Of a stretch of DNA of 64,000 nt, positions 43,754 through 54,549 are shown one piece after another. The notes under the pieces were generated by a model, which saw nothing but the letters and a program-made list of their open reading frames with translations, had not been told where the DNA came from and made no database searches. Source of the DNA: Cherax quadricarinatus (Eukaryota > Arthropoda > Malacostraca > Decapoda > Parastacidae). Made by a program: the position numbers and the translations under genes. The first letter of the stretch is position 1; every line of letters begins with the position of its first letter. The stretch spans positions 47,961,702 through 48,025,701 of the forward strand of contig NC_091300.1 of NCBI RefSeq assembly GCF_038502225.1. The letters run 5' to 3'.

Positions 43754-44950
43754 CACAAACTCTTTTCAAAACTTCTACAAATGGAGCTCGACTCATCTGT
43801 ATAATCGTTATTTCTACTCACAACAATTATTGCTATGAATACTAATTCTGGAAAAATAATCAGATACATAAAAAATGATCTTTATACATTATATTACAGA
43901 TAAACAAAAATTCTAGTGAAAACATATTGGAACCACCAATAATAGAAAATCAACATGTGAAAGTGGTCACACTTCAAATACATTTCTTTAGTTGATTTAC
44001 AGTTTTTGCAGTAATAATGATATTTGCAAATCCATTACAGATGACCTGTTTGTGTATCAAAAATACTCTGACCATGTTTACCCTTGCAGAGAGGAAAAGG
44101 GTGAGAAATGTTTTACAGTATCATTTACATAAACAGCAATAGTCACAATATTATCAATAACAATAATAAAAAATTCTGAAGCTCATGAGTAAAAATTTAT
44201 ACACCACATGTGACCAATTTAATCAAGGGGGGGGTATTTTATTACACGCCTCCCCAGTCATTGAAAACAAATTTCTTGATGAAAGCTTCAGAAATGACAA
44301 CCTCGCTAACTGCTTTAATACTAATATATAGAACACAATACATACACCCTCCTTCATTTCTGGTGCATTTTTAGATATCTCAAGTTATCCTCATTGTTAT
44401 ATGGACTACAGCTGATAGTTATTTTAAACAATCCCACATAAGTAACCTCTTCCATTGACAGGTGTTCCATCTGCAACTCCTCCAATTCCCCCTATAGAGA
44501 ACCCAGGTAACCAAGACCTGAGCTGGATGCCTTCAGGTTGCAGAGAAACAGCTTCTCATGACACCTTCCTAATACCCATCATTCAACATATATAAAAAAA
44601 AAAACTTCTCCCTTGTACCCGAAAGAGGCCCTAAAAATGGGAAATAACAATCCCTCAGTAGGGATGTCTGCTTCACAGCTGACATACTTTTGGCAACAGA
44701 CACCGTTATGGTAACATCATAAATTAGGGTACACATTCCTGTATGGCAGTATTCGAGTAAAATAAAAAAAATGGAATACTTTCTAAGCTCAAAATCTTCC
44801 AAACACGTCCACTCTACGTCTTACTTAACAATTTTAATTGAACACTAAATTATCTTTGGAGCAAAAAAGTTTATCAGGAAAACAATTCCTCCCACAACAC
44901 CACAATGCAATTACTACTCTCCTCTCTACATAGTCAGCTACAGGCTGGTT
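43754..44950. other. Unassigned spacer
   Basis: AT-rich. This may hold the 3' LTR of the Gypsy-2 element, but I see no second copy to define it. Minus frames 44569-44802 and smaller have no motif. Confidence 0.35.
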
Positions 44951-44954
44951 AAAG

Positions 44955-46609
44955 ACTTACCTAATTCCATCCCAATCTCGAAGGGGGTCTTATAATTCTG
45001 GGTGGTAACCTTTCTTCCGGTTCTTCCTGGTTCAAACTTTCATCAAGTGCCACTACAATTTCTGCCTTTTCCTTATACAGTTTTACTTTTTCTGAAACCC
45101 TCTTTACTACCGTTCCATCAAGTGGGTTTATTAGTTCATAACCCTTTCCCTTACTCATCACGCTTTCCACATATGGGCCAATTCACTTGGAGTTCAGTTT
45201 TCAAGAAGTTCCAGGCTTAGGACATTCATTAGAAATCTAAACTAATACCCCTGGACCTATAATTTGATCTTGTCTTCCCCTACTGGCCTTGGTCAGATAC
45301 TCTTTGGTTTTCAGCTTGAGGATGCCTTTAATAACCTATTTCCACTGATCATGGTGCATGGACAAACTCGGCTCGTCTTCTGGGATGTTCAAATCGCCAA
45401 CTTCTCGGGACGGGTGGTACTCAAATTGAGCACAAAAAGGCGATGTACCTATAGAGGTATGGACAGCCTCATTTAAAGCCTTAACCATCTGATACAAGTG
45501 TTTTGGCCATAGGTTAGGATGGTCATTACACAATTTTGCTAACACTGATTTCAAGGTTCTATGAGTCCTCTCTAACACAGAATTTCCCTGAGGGTAGTAA
45601 GGTAAGCTGAACGCTTGCTTAATTAATATTTGCCCTCTTACAAAAGTCTTTAAATTCTGTACTGGTAAACTACCACTTTCGGCTTCCCAAACACGCAAGT
45701 ATCCGTATGAAATTCTTTGAGGACAGCCTTCGTAGTTTTGTTCCTTAAGAGGGTACACTCTCAAAAACCTTGAGAAATAATCAATCTCTGTCAACCAATA
45801 CCTATAACCATCCATACCCTAATGTAAATCTATTTGGCCTATTGCAACTCTTTTTCCCGTTTTCTTCACCAATGGCCAATTCCTGCCATTTTCTCACAAA
45901 TGCACCTGTAGCCCTAAATTTCTGCCAAGTAGCACATGATATTACATATTTAACAGTATCAAGCCACATTGCTGGCCAATAAAAATTTTGTTGCGCTTTC
46001 CTGAATCATAGACCTTGGAACAACAACAGAATAGGTGAGATGTTTAAATTCTTCCCTTCTCATATATAAAACATCATCTTGTATCTCAAAACATGCTAGT
46101 GATCAATGTCCAGGAACTTTTTTAGGGATACATTTTCCCTCAAAATAAGAAAGGAGCTCCTTCCACTGGGGTTCTCTCCTCAGTTCTCGTATCAGTTCTT
46201 CCCTGGCAAGTGTAGACGCATCTATTCCTCTCACCCGGCAGGAATCATGAATTTTACTATCAGTGTAGTTGTGTCTACTCAAAGCATCTGGTACTCTGTG
46301 ACTAATACCTTTCTTACATAGGATTTGAAAATTATAATCTCTCATCTCAGGTATGTATCTGCTCATTCTGGGACTATGGATCTTTTTCGTGAACACCTGG
46401 ATCAAAGGCTGATGGTTCATTACAATTTTAAACGGTTTTCCCCAAGGAAAATAATGGAAGAACCTACATGCTTGTACAATTGCTAGTGCATCTTTATCTG
46501 TAAACGAATAGCGTTTCTCTGTATGGTTTAATTTCTTAGAGAAATATCCTACAGCCTGTAAATGAGTATCCCCTGACTCACGAAATAGCAATGACACGAT
46601 TGCAAACAA
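44955..46609 (-). pseudogene. Gypsy-2 fragment: RNase H then integrase (ordinary order)
   Basis: RNase H (46609-46103) has 'YFSKKLNHTEKRYSFTDKDA', 'FKIVMNHQPLIQVFTKK' and 'GISHRVPDALSRHNY'. Integrase (45815-45336) has 'GYRYWLTEIDYFSRFLRVYP', where the first catalytic Asp is in 'EIDYFS', and 'QGNSVLERTHRTLKSVLAKL' with the Glu. The middle Asp block is damaged. The C-terminal end (45170-44961) has 'INPLDGTVVKRVSEKVKLY' and ends 'RPPSRLGWN' and a stop. RT and gag are gone: SINE-5 abuts at about 46600. Confidence 0.75.
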
Positions 46610-46945
46610 ACCATACCAGAACCCACGATCAGAGTCTCAAAACTCCAGACCGTCGCGTTAGCCACTGGGCCAGCTAGCCACAATAAGATTCATCCAACTA
46701 GGTATATTTCTACACCATAGGAAGGTTAGCATAGGCACCACTGTGACCACAAATGCAAGTTTTTACAGATGAATCTCAAGCTAGCGTGGTCGTGGCGAAC
46801 TCTAGCTCAAATCCCCTGAAAGCCGTCAACATGACTCACGAAATCGTAATGACACGATTGCAAACAAACCGTATCACGGACGGGGATAGAACCCGCGATC
46901 AGAGTGTCTCAAAACTCTAGACCGTGGCTAGCTGGCCCAGTGGCT
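46567..46945 (-). mobile_element. SINE-5, two tRNA-like heads in tandem
   Basis: On the minus strand a tRNA-like head (about 46945-46850; A-box in 'ctagctggcccagtggctaa', B-box in 'gcgggttctatccccg') is followed by a body (46850-46682). A second, near-identical head follows (46682-46580). Both heads are followed by 'ggtttgtttgcaatcgtgtc'. A third partial head (46921-46968) points the other way. This is a head-body-head arrangement or two nested insertions. Confidence 0.65.
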
Positions 46946-46971
46946 AATGCGACGGTCTGGAGTTTTTAGAC

Positions 46972-49505
46972 TTGTGGAATGCCATTAGGGACTAATCCCC
47001 ATTCAGATTTGACCCCATTAATCGAAACTCTCTGCTTTCTATTGGTAAGCCATGCCTATCCATGCTAGAACTTTACCTCCTATACCATGAGCTGCCACTT
47101 TTCTTAAGAGTCTCTTGTGAGGTACTCTATCGAAGGCTTTACTAAAATCCAAATAAACAATATCATATTCTTTATCACTGTCAACTGCCTCAAATGTTCT
47201 ATTGAAGAACGTCAGTAGATTTGTCAGGCAGGAACTACCTCTCGTGAACCCATGCTGAGATTCATTTATCAAGTTATGCTCTTCAAGGTGACGTCTAATA
47301 ATGTCAGCTGTACTCGATTCTAGTAACTTGCCCACTATAGATGTCAGGCTTATTGGACGGTAATTTGAAGGCACGGATTTATCCCCTGATTTGAATACAG
47401 GAACTACATTAGCCAGCTTCCACAACTCTGGCACAACACCAGTAAGGATGGACGCATTAAACACACTCGTTAATGGCTGACTAAATTCCATCTTGCAATC
47501 TTTAATTACCCTGGAAAACAACTCGTCGGGCCCCGGGGACTTATTTTGCTTGATTTTGTCTATCTGTTTGATAACAATGTCCCTCGTGACAGTAATATCA
47601 GTCAATTTCAATTCGTCAGGAACTGAATAATTGTAAAATTTTTGGAATCTCATTTATGTCTTCCTGTATAAAAACTGACAAAAAAATAGTCATTAAATAT
47701 GGAACACATTTCCAGATAGTTATCCGTCAGCTGTCCATTCCCAATTTTCAGAGGTCCTACTTTTTTCTTCACCTTCGTCCTATACACTTGAAAGAACCCC
47801 TTTGGGTTGGTCTTTGATTCATTAGCAACTCTAATTTCATAGTCACGTTTAGCCTTTCTAATCCCCTTTTTTACTTCTCTTTTAAGCTGAACATATTGAT
47901 CAGTAAGGTTAACCTCTCCTCTTCTGATGTGTCTATAAATTCTCCTTCCCTCCCCTGATAGATGCTTTAGCCTCCTGTTAACCCATTTGGGATCGTTATT
48001 ATTAGACCTAATTTCTCTCTGGGGAATGTATATACTCTGAGCACGGTGTACATTATTAAGAAAAAAATCATAAATGGAGATCCCTTCGTAATCATGAGTA
48101 TGATCATCGTCAATAGAATCATTAGCTAGATAACCCCAATCGAGATTTGACAGGTGTTCCCTAAGTCTATTATAATTGGCAGAAAGAAAATCGGATTTTT
48201 ACCGTATTATCATTGTTCTTGTATTTCCAGTTAATGCTAAAGGTGATGGATTTGTGATCACTTGCGCCAAGCTCTTCAGTGATCTCCAGATTATTTACGA
48301 GTGTTTCTTTATTTGACAAGACTAGGTCTAGCAAATTATTACCCCTGGTAGGCTCTGTTACACACTGCTTCAGAAAACAGTCCTGAACTGTTTCCATAAA
48401 GTCACTGGACTCCAGATTACCGGTCAAAGAATTCCAGTCAATTTGACTAAAGTTAAAATCCCCTACTATCACTATGTTATTGTGTCTAGAAGCCCTAACA
48501 ATTTCGTCCCAAAGAAGTCTCCCTCTATCGTGATCCAAGCCTGGAGGTCGGTATATTACACCTAGAATTAGTTTTTCTTGATCTTCTACAAACTCTACCC
48601 AAAGAGATTCTGTTACTGTTCCATCTATTTTTATACCTGTTTTTATGCAACAGTTAATATTTTCTCGAACATATAATGTAACTCCTCCCCCCTTCAAATC
48701 ACATCTATCCACATGGAAGAGATTAAACCCTTGAATATTACACTCAGCAATCATATCCCGACTCTTTAAATCACACCATGTTTCAGTTAATGCAATGACA
48801 TCAAAGTTCCCAGCACATGCTACCAAACGTAGTTCATTAATCTTATTTCTTGCACTTCGACTGTTAGCATAAAGTATCATCATATGTTTTTTCTTCTGCA
48901 CATTTTTCCTATTCATCTTTGTTTTTACACATTTTCTGAAATTATCATTACCCAGAGTTACTCCATGACAGTTACTATTAAGATTCTTAATATCAGAGCA
49001 AAAGTCAATATATCCATACTCATTATTTATCATTTCTAAACCAGTACCTATAACTAATCCTAGTTTTAAAATCTTAACAACTCCCTCAACTGAGCTAGCA
49101 AGAAAACCCACACCTGCCCTGGATAAGTGAACCCCATCCCTGGCATACCTGTCATTTCGGCCATAGAAGTTGTCCGAGTTGTCATTGAATGGTACTGCAT
49201 TATCCTTACAGTGTTTATCAAGCCAACAATTAATATCAATTGCTCTGGACAACCATTCATTTCCAACACCTCTTCTTGGTAAAATGTCACACATAACAGG
49301 GCGCCCTCCCCTTCTTCCTAATTATGTCTATTACTGTCCTGAACCTTCTAACTAAATCCTCACTTCCACACTTGCCTACATCATAGCCTCCAGCACTGAG
49401 GCAGATAATAGGATTGATCCCATTACCGTTCATGATGTTGCCAATCCGGCTAACAATATCCTCCATCCCAGCCCCAGGAAAGCAAACCCTTTGTCTCCTA
49501 CTCCT
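46972..49505 (-). pseudogene. LINE-B copy: esterase, endonuclease and RT
   Basis: From 49505 down, an SGNH/GDSL-type esterase part is seen ('VCFPGAGMEDIVSRIGN', 'IICLSAGGYDVGKCG', 'YARDGVHLSRAGVGFLA'). The EEP endonuclease follows ('YANSRSARNKINELRLVA', 'FDVIALTETW', 'IVIVGDFNFSQIDW', 'LGASDHKSITFSI'). A linker (48170-47660) and RT come next: 'KQNKSPGPDELFSRV', 'NYRPISLTSIVGKLLES' and motif A 'VYLDFSKAFDRVPHKRL'. The RT ends near 46972 before its YADD motif. Such esterase ORF1s are known in CR1 elements. In this copy esterase and endonuclease share one frame (48170-49294). Confidence 0.8.
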
Positions 49506-50535
49506 GTCCTTCAAGCAGAAGGTAAGCTTGAAATCTTAGGTTATCTAATTTGTGAATGAGGACGTCGAGGAAAGGTAGCTTGTCATTGGACTCTTCTTCT
49601 AGTGTAAACTGAATTGCCGGTTCAACTGCGTAGAGCTTTGCCTGAACATTCCGTACATCAAAACGTTTGGGAGTTATTACGAGGACGTCGTCCACGTAAC
49701 GTAACCAAGTGACGCTTGAAGGGATGATGTTGGCGAAGTGTTCAGACTCTAGGTGTTCAATGTACAAGTTGGCTAGGACGGCACTGATGGGGGACCCCAT
49801 TCCCATGCCGTAGGTTTGTTTGTAGAGTCTGTTATTGAAAAAAAAAAACAGCTGAAATTAACATAGAGCTCAATCAAATCAACAAAATCTCCGGAAGGTA
49901 GTGGAAGATTAAGGTTCTGATTGACTTTACATCGTAGAACCTCGATGGCTTTTGTGCCAGGTACTTTAGTGAAGAGGGAAGTCACGTCCAAACTGCTTAG
50001 TTTCTTGTTATGAATGGAGATGTTTCGGATGCAGTTGAAAAGGTCGCCTGAATGCTTAAGAATGAGCGGGGCTGATGGTCCCCAGAAGGCAGGAAAGATG
50101 TTTGGCAAGAACTCCGGCTAGTTTGTGTGGTGCACTGCCTATACCTGACGTGATTGGTCTGAGAGGAATATTGTGTTTATGAGTCTTGGGTAAACCATAC
50201 ATGTGTGCTGGTTTAGGATTACAGGGTAACAAGTACAGAAGTTTCTTCCCTTCTCTAGTGCATTTCAGTATTTGTCTGCTTTGTATAGAAAATCTTTGAG
50301 TGTCTCCCACTGTTGAGTGCTGATGGGTTCGTATGTAGACTGATCATTCAAAAGGTCCATCATTTTGGTGTTGTAGTCACTGGTGTTGAGTATGACGACT
50401 CCACCTCCTTCGTCGGCGGTGGTGACGATAATGTTGGGGTCGTTTTCGAGGTCCTTAAGGGCAGTGATATATCGTCTAGGAAACCTACAAATAAAAATGA
50501 TCTCACACACTTCTATTCCAGTCAAGATACTAAGA
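49506..50535 (-). pseudogene. PLE-2, RT part
   Basis: Four overlapping frames give 'IIVTTADEGGGVVILNTSDY' (50425), 'PAHMYGLPKTHKHNIPLRPI' (50200), 'KLSSLDVTSLFTKVPGTKAI' (49990) and 'GMGSPISAVLANLYIEHLE' (49800). They then give the active site 'WLRYVDDVLVITPKRF' (49700) and 'SNDKLPFLDVLIHKL' (49570). This is a Penelope-type RT with intact YVDD but at least three frameshifts. Its downstream half is found in the opposite orientation at 50545-51240. Confidence 0.8.
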
Positions 50536-50544
50536 CCATAAGAA

Positions 50545-51240
50545 GCATCATCATCTGATTTTTCCTAAGAGCATACCGAATTTGTAGTCCTGAGTTTCTT
50601 GACGAGGAATGTACATACATTCACCAAACCATCACTGATTTACATTTTCCTTCCATTTTCATGAAAGATTGCAAGAAAACAGCTCTTCAGATCATTAATT
50701 CTCTACGCACCAACACCACTCCTAACAAAATTATAATTCTTCCCAACAGACAGGTTGCACTGAAGGTTTCTAAAGTACTTTCACAAGCTAACACCAGAGT
50801 CGCCATCGCTTCCAGCACTTCGATAAAGGACAAAATCAAAGCACCACGAACCAGTCAACGCAGGAGTTTACACTATACCCTGTGGAGGCTGCAACAAGAT
50901 ATATGTAGGTGAAACAGCAAGAAACCTCGACACCTGCCTCAATGAACACATGCATGTAGGAACGACAACTTGAATAACGCCTGGGTACAACACCGAAATT
51001 CCACCAATCATCTCATGAAATTCAGGGACGCCCAATTAGTGATCAAAGAAACTAATTTCTGCAGACGCAAGTGCCTTGACTCATCACTAATCGCTATTTC
51101 TAATACAATTAAACCAAACAAAGGCAGCTTTACCATCTCTGAAGTTTTAGCAAGAATCCTCATGAAAACAGTAAACCCCGCCATTACATAGTCTCTCCTG
51201 TTAATACTACACAAGCACATTACAGAGAATGAACATTGAA
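50545..51240 (+). pseudogene. PLE-2, C-terminal GIY-YIG part, inverted
   Basis: Plus-strand frames encode 'PEFLDEECTYIHQTITDLHF' (50587), 'PNKIIILPNRQVALKVSKVL' (50720), and then the GIY-YIG domain 'GVYTIPCGGCNKIYVGETAR' (50865-50925). 'ISNTIKPNKGSFTISEVL' (51095) follows. The junction with the minus-strand RT is near 50540. The GIY, YVG and following Arg are visible. Frameshifts fall at about 50850 and 50970. Confidence 0.75.
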
Positions 51241-51344
51241 ACATGCCTTCTCTATCCAGCCTCCTATAGAAATATTTGTCTAACCTATTTTTATGTTACC
51301 CAAGTAATAGCTTATATATCCTTTTACTCGTGCGCACGTTAATT

Positions 51345-52340
51345 GTTTAGTGGTGACCTGTACTTAGCTCAGTGGTGACCTGTACATAGCTCAGTGGTGA
51401 AGATCTGTCCAGTGCGTTCTTGGTGAATCTGCACAAGATGTCCTCTCTTGAGCAACTCTACCAGCAGCTAAAAAAGGAGCTTAGGGTTGCTAAGCTTGAG
51501 ATACGGCGATTGACGGAGGAGAACAAGAGTATTCGAAGTAATCCTGCTGTTGTGAGTCCTCAGGTCAAGAGAGGAACTTGGTCAGTGGCCGGCCAACATG
51601 GAATGAAGCTGAAAATCAAAAAGACTGTTGGAGTGGTGGAAACAACAAAGATCTAGAAGACTGCTGTGGAGACTTCCAATCCATTTTCGGTGCTACCAGA
51701 CGAATGTGTGTTGTCTACTGGAAACGTCGCAATGAGTACCAAGGAATCACTGGCAGAGGAAGGTGAGTCGACATCCCTTGAAACTCCAATGAAGACCATC
51801 GAAAATGTCACTACAAACTCAACCAGTAAAGGTCAGAACATTGTTCTAGTTGGGGACAGTCAAGTGAATTTATGGATAGGTCATTTTGTCTTAGTGACAG
51901 GAAGAGGAGGCAGAGGGTATGTTTTCCTGGGACTGGGATGGGGGATATTGTTAGCCATCTGGAAGACATAATGAAAGGTAATGGAGCAATCCTATTATCT
52001 GCCTCAGTGCAGGAGGCAACGATGTTGGCAGATGTAGGAGTGAAGAACTGATTAGCAGGTATAGGACAGCAATAGAGATAATTAGGAAGAAGGGTGGGAA
52101 CCCTGTGATATGTGGCATTTTGCCCAGGAGAGGAGTTGGAAGTGAATGATTGTCCAGGGCAATTCGTGTCAACTGCTGGCTGGACAAACAATAAGGAAAA
52201 TGCAGTAACATTAATAGACAACTGGGACCTCTTCTATGGCAGAAATGACATGTATGCCAGGAATGGGGGTCACTTATTTAGGTTTGGGGTGGGAGCACTG
52301 GCCAACGTAGTGGAGGGAGCTGTTAGGTCTTTAAACTAGA
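51345..52340 (+). pseudogene. LINE-B copy 2, 5' UTR and ORF1 (coil plus esterase)
   Basis: The 5' UTR has about 2.5 units of 'agtggtgacctgtacttagc' type (51352-51405). ORF1 starts near ATG 51438 ('MSSLEQLYQQLKKELRVAKL', a coiled coil with 'RLTEENKSI'). It goes on to an esterase with the nucleophile block 'NIVLVGDSQVNLW' (51838) and, after a frameshift, 'FYGRNDMYARNGGHLFRFG' (52230-52285; the usual D-x-x-H is N-G-G-H). A TAG at about 52338 ends it. The equivalent stop is bypassed in the minus-strand LINE-B copy by one extra base. Confidence 0.7.
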
Positions 52341-52353
52341 AATAGATAGTGGT

Positions 52354-53445
52354 ATGGGTTTTCATGGAAAATCAATGTACTCTGAGTGTAGCGATAGTGT
52401 GAGTTTTAAGGAAACCAGTTATAGGCAGAATGAGCAAGAGTTATTGGTGAATATAGGAAAGCCAATGGCATTAGGTGATAAGGAGAGTAACAGGCATAGT
52501 GGAGGAATAGAAATCAGGAAGAAAAAAGAAAAGGGAATGTTTCTGAAAATATATTATACTAATATTCGTAGTGCGAGAAATAAGATGGACGAATTGAGAT
52601 TAGTTGCAAGTGCGGGTAACATTGATGTTTTTGCCATAAATGAGACGTGGTTTAATATGAAAAATAGGGACATGCCTGCTGAATGTCACATTCAGGGTTT
52701 TAAATTGTTTCAAGTAGACAGAAGTATTGGGAAGAGGGGTAGGGTGGCTCTCTATGTCCGTGATCGTTTAAATTGTTGCATAAAAACGGGTATAAAGTCT
52801 GAAACACATACTGAGTCTGTTTGGGCAGAATTTTCAGAGGGGCATGAAAAATTGATTTTAGGCGTGATATACCGTCCTCCAAACTTGGACAGAGACCAAG
52901 GAAGACTGCTCTGGGAGGATATTGTCAAGGCCACAAGGCACGATAATGTTATAATTCCAGGGGACTTTAACTTTAGTAATATTGATTGGAATTTTCTGAC
53001 TGGGAATTTAGAATCAAACGACTTTTTAGAAGTAATTCAGGATTGTTTTTTGAAGCAGTTTGTGACAGAACCTACAAGGGGAAATAACCTGCTTGACTTT
53101 GTTCTGGCAAACAAGGAATCCCTTGTCAATAATTTAGAAATTTGAGAGGAACTTGGTGCTAGCGACAACAAATCAATTACATTTAGCATGAATGGAATTA
53201 TGATAGTAGGGATAACTCAGTAACAGTCCCAGATTTTCGCTTAGCAGATTACGATGGGCTAAGAGAACACTTATCTGTTGACTGGGGTAACGAAGAGAGC
53301 TATCCATATGACAGTTTTCTGAACACTATACATCCTGCCCAAAGAACATTTATCCCGTATAAAGAAATTAGATCAAATAGAAATGATCCAAAATGGATGA
53401 ATAGCAGGCTCAAATATCTATTAGGGCATAAGAAAGGATAGTAGA
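52354..53445 (+). pseudogene. LINE-B copy 2, ORF2 endonuclease
   Basis: The frame 52354-53145 gives 'IYYTNIRSARNKMDELRLVA', 'IDVFAINETWFNMK', 'LILGVIYRPPNLDRDQG', 'VIIPGDFNFSNIDW' (usually VGDFN) and 'VTEPTRGNNLLDFVLANKES'. A TGA at 53143 and a frameshift break the last motif, 'LGASDNKSI'. After-EN sequence continues to about 53445 ('FRLADYDGLREHLSVDW'). The RT is missing: a Penelope tail comes next, then the LINE-B C-terminus. Confidence 0.8.
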
Positions 53446-53454
53446 TGAATGGTT

Positions 53455-53694
53455 CAGAGAACCGACACGTTGATAAATTAGACACATGTGCAACTCTTGG
53501 GTATATTGAGGAAACGTATGCTGTATTCTATTCAAGATTGATGGACTGACCACATCGATTCAAGGTTGAGGGACTGATTACCTCATTCTCCTCCTGTTCT
53601 TCACATTTTTCCTTTGTATGGACTGATGAAGCCACTGTGTGGGAAAACGTTTCCTCAGTAAAGATACCCAAGAGTTGCACATGAAAATAACCTT
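53455..53694 (+). mobile_element. Penelope-like tail with inverted end and canonical hammerhead core
   Basis: Bases 53623-53653 read 'ctgatgaagccactgtgtgg' then 'gaaaacgtttc'. This is the exact CUGAUGA core, a CCAC/GUGG stem II and a GAAA. The tail 'aaagatacccaagagttgca' (53660-53679) is repeated in reverse at 53489-53520 ('tgcaactcttgggtatatt', 'gaggaaacg'), so the piece has inverted ends. The same family is at 11640-11840. It separates two parts of LINE-B copy 2. Confidence 0.6.
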
Positions 53695-54440
53695 CGAAGC
53701 TATAAACTAGGTGAAGTAGAGCTTGATCATACAGAATGTGGAAAAAGACTTGGGAGACATGGTAAGCAGAAATCTAATGCCAAGACAGCAGTGGCTAAAT
53801 GTGCACAACACGGATAACAGATTACTAGGATTTATCTCAAGAAGTATAGGTAACAGAAGTCCAAAAGTTATTTTAAGGCTCTATACATCACTAGTGAGGC
53901 CTCATTTAGATTATGCTGCTCAGTTTTGGTCTTCTTACTACAGGATGGATATAGACACATTGGAAAACATACAGAGAAGAATAACTAAAATGATTTACTG
54001 TGTAAGGAAACTCCCGTATGAAGATAGACTTGAAGCCTTAAATCTCCACTCTCTGGAGAGACGTAGAATGAGGGGAGATATCATTGAAGTGTATAAGTGG
54101 ATGACGGGCATAAACAAAGGAGATATTAATAAAGTACTGAGGGTATCGAACCAGGTAAGAACCAGAAATAATGGATTTAAGTTGGATAAATTTAGATTTA
54201 GAATTAAATGGTGTTCAATCAAATGTAAATGAAAATCAAAGGGAATGGAGATAGCGCTGACCAAGTGATACAAGAAGAAATTGTAATAAGGCCTATTAGG
54301 AGAACAGCCACTCAAGCCAGAAATGGTTGGAACCGTCTCCTAGGGGAAGGAACAATTTAAGTCGTTTATCAACGAACTCTGCATGGCCACAGTGTGGAAA
54401 ATTTTGATATATTTTTCCAAATTTATATTGTATAAATTTT
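53695..54440 (+). pseudogene. LINE-B copy 2, C-terminal end and 3' UTR
   Basis: The frame 53723-54232 gives 'VEKDLGDMVSRNLMPRQQWL', 'SPKVILRLYTSLVRPHLDYA', 'IQRRITKMIYCVRKLPYEDR' and 'LEALNLHSLERRRMRGDIIE', the CR1-type post-RT region. The RT core between here and 53445 is missing. The 3' UTR includes 'ctctgcatggccacagtgtg' and is AT-rich. Confidence 0.75.
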
Positions 54441-54549
54441 ATAATGTAAATGTGCATAATTAGTGTATTACTGTAGGTTTCACATTTAATTGAAAGTGAA
54501 AAAGTGAACCAACAGACAATATCTGTGCCTGCAAGAGGGGAGAGGAGAA

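Noticed and set aside
45002..45220. Proline/phenylalanine-rich plus frame
   Set aside because: Antisense to the Gypsy-2 integrase C-terminus.
46850..46945. Functional tRNA gene on the minus strand
   Set aside because: Repeated heads with a shared non-tRNA body point to SINE-5.
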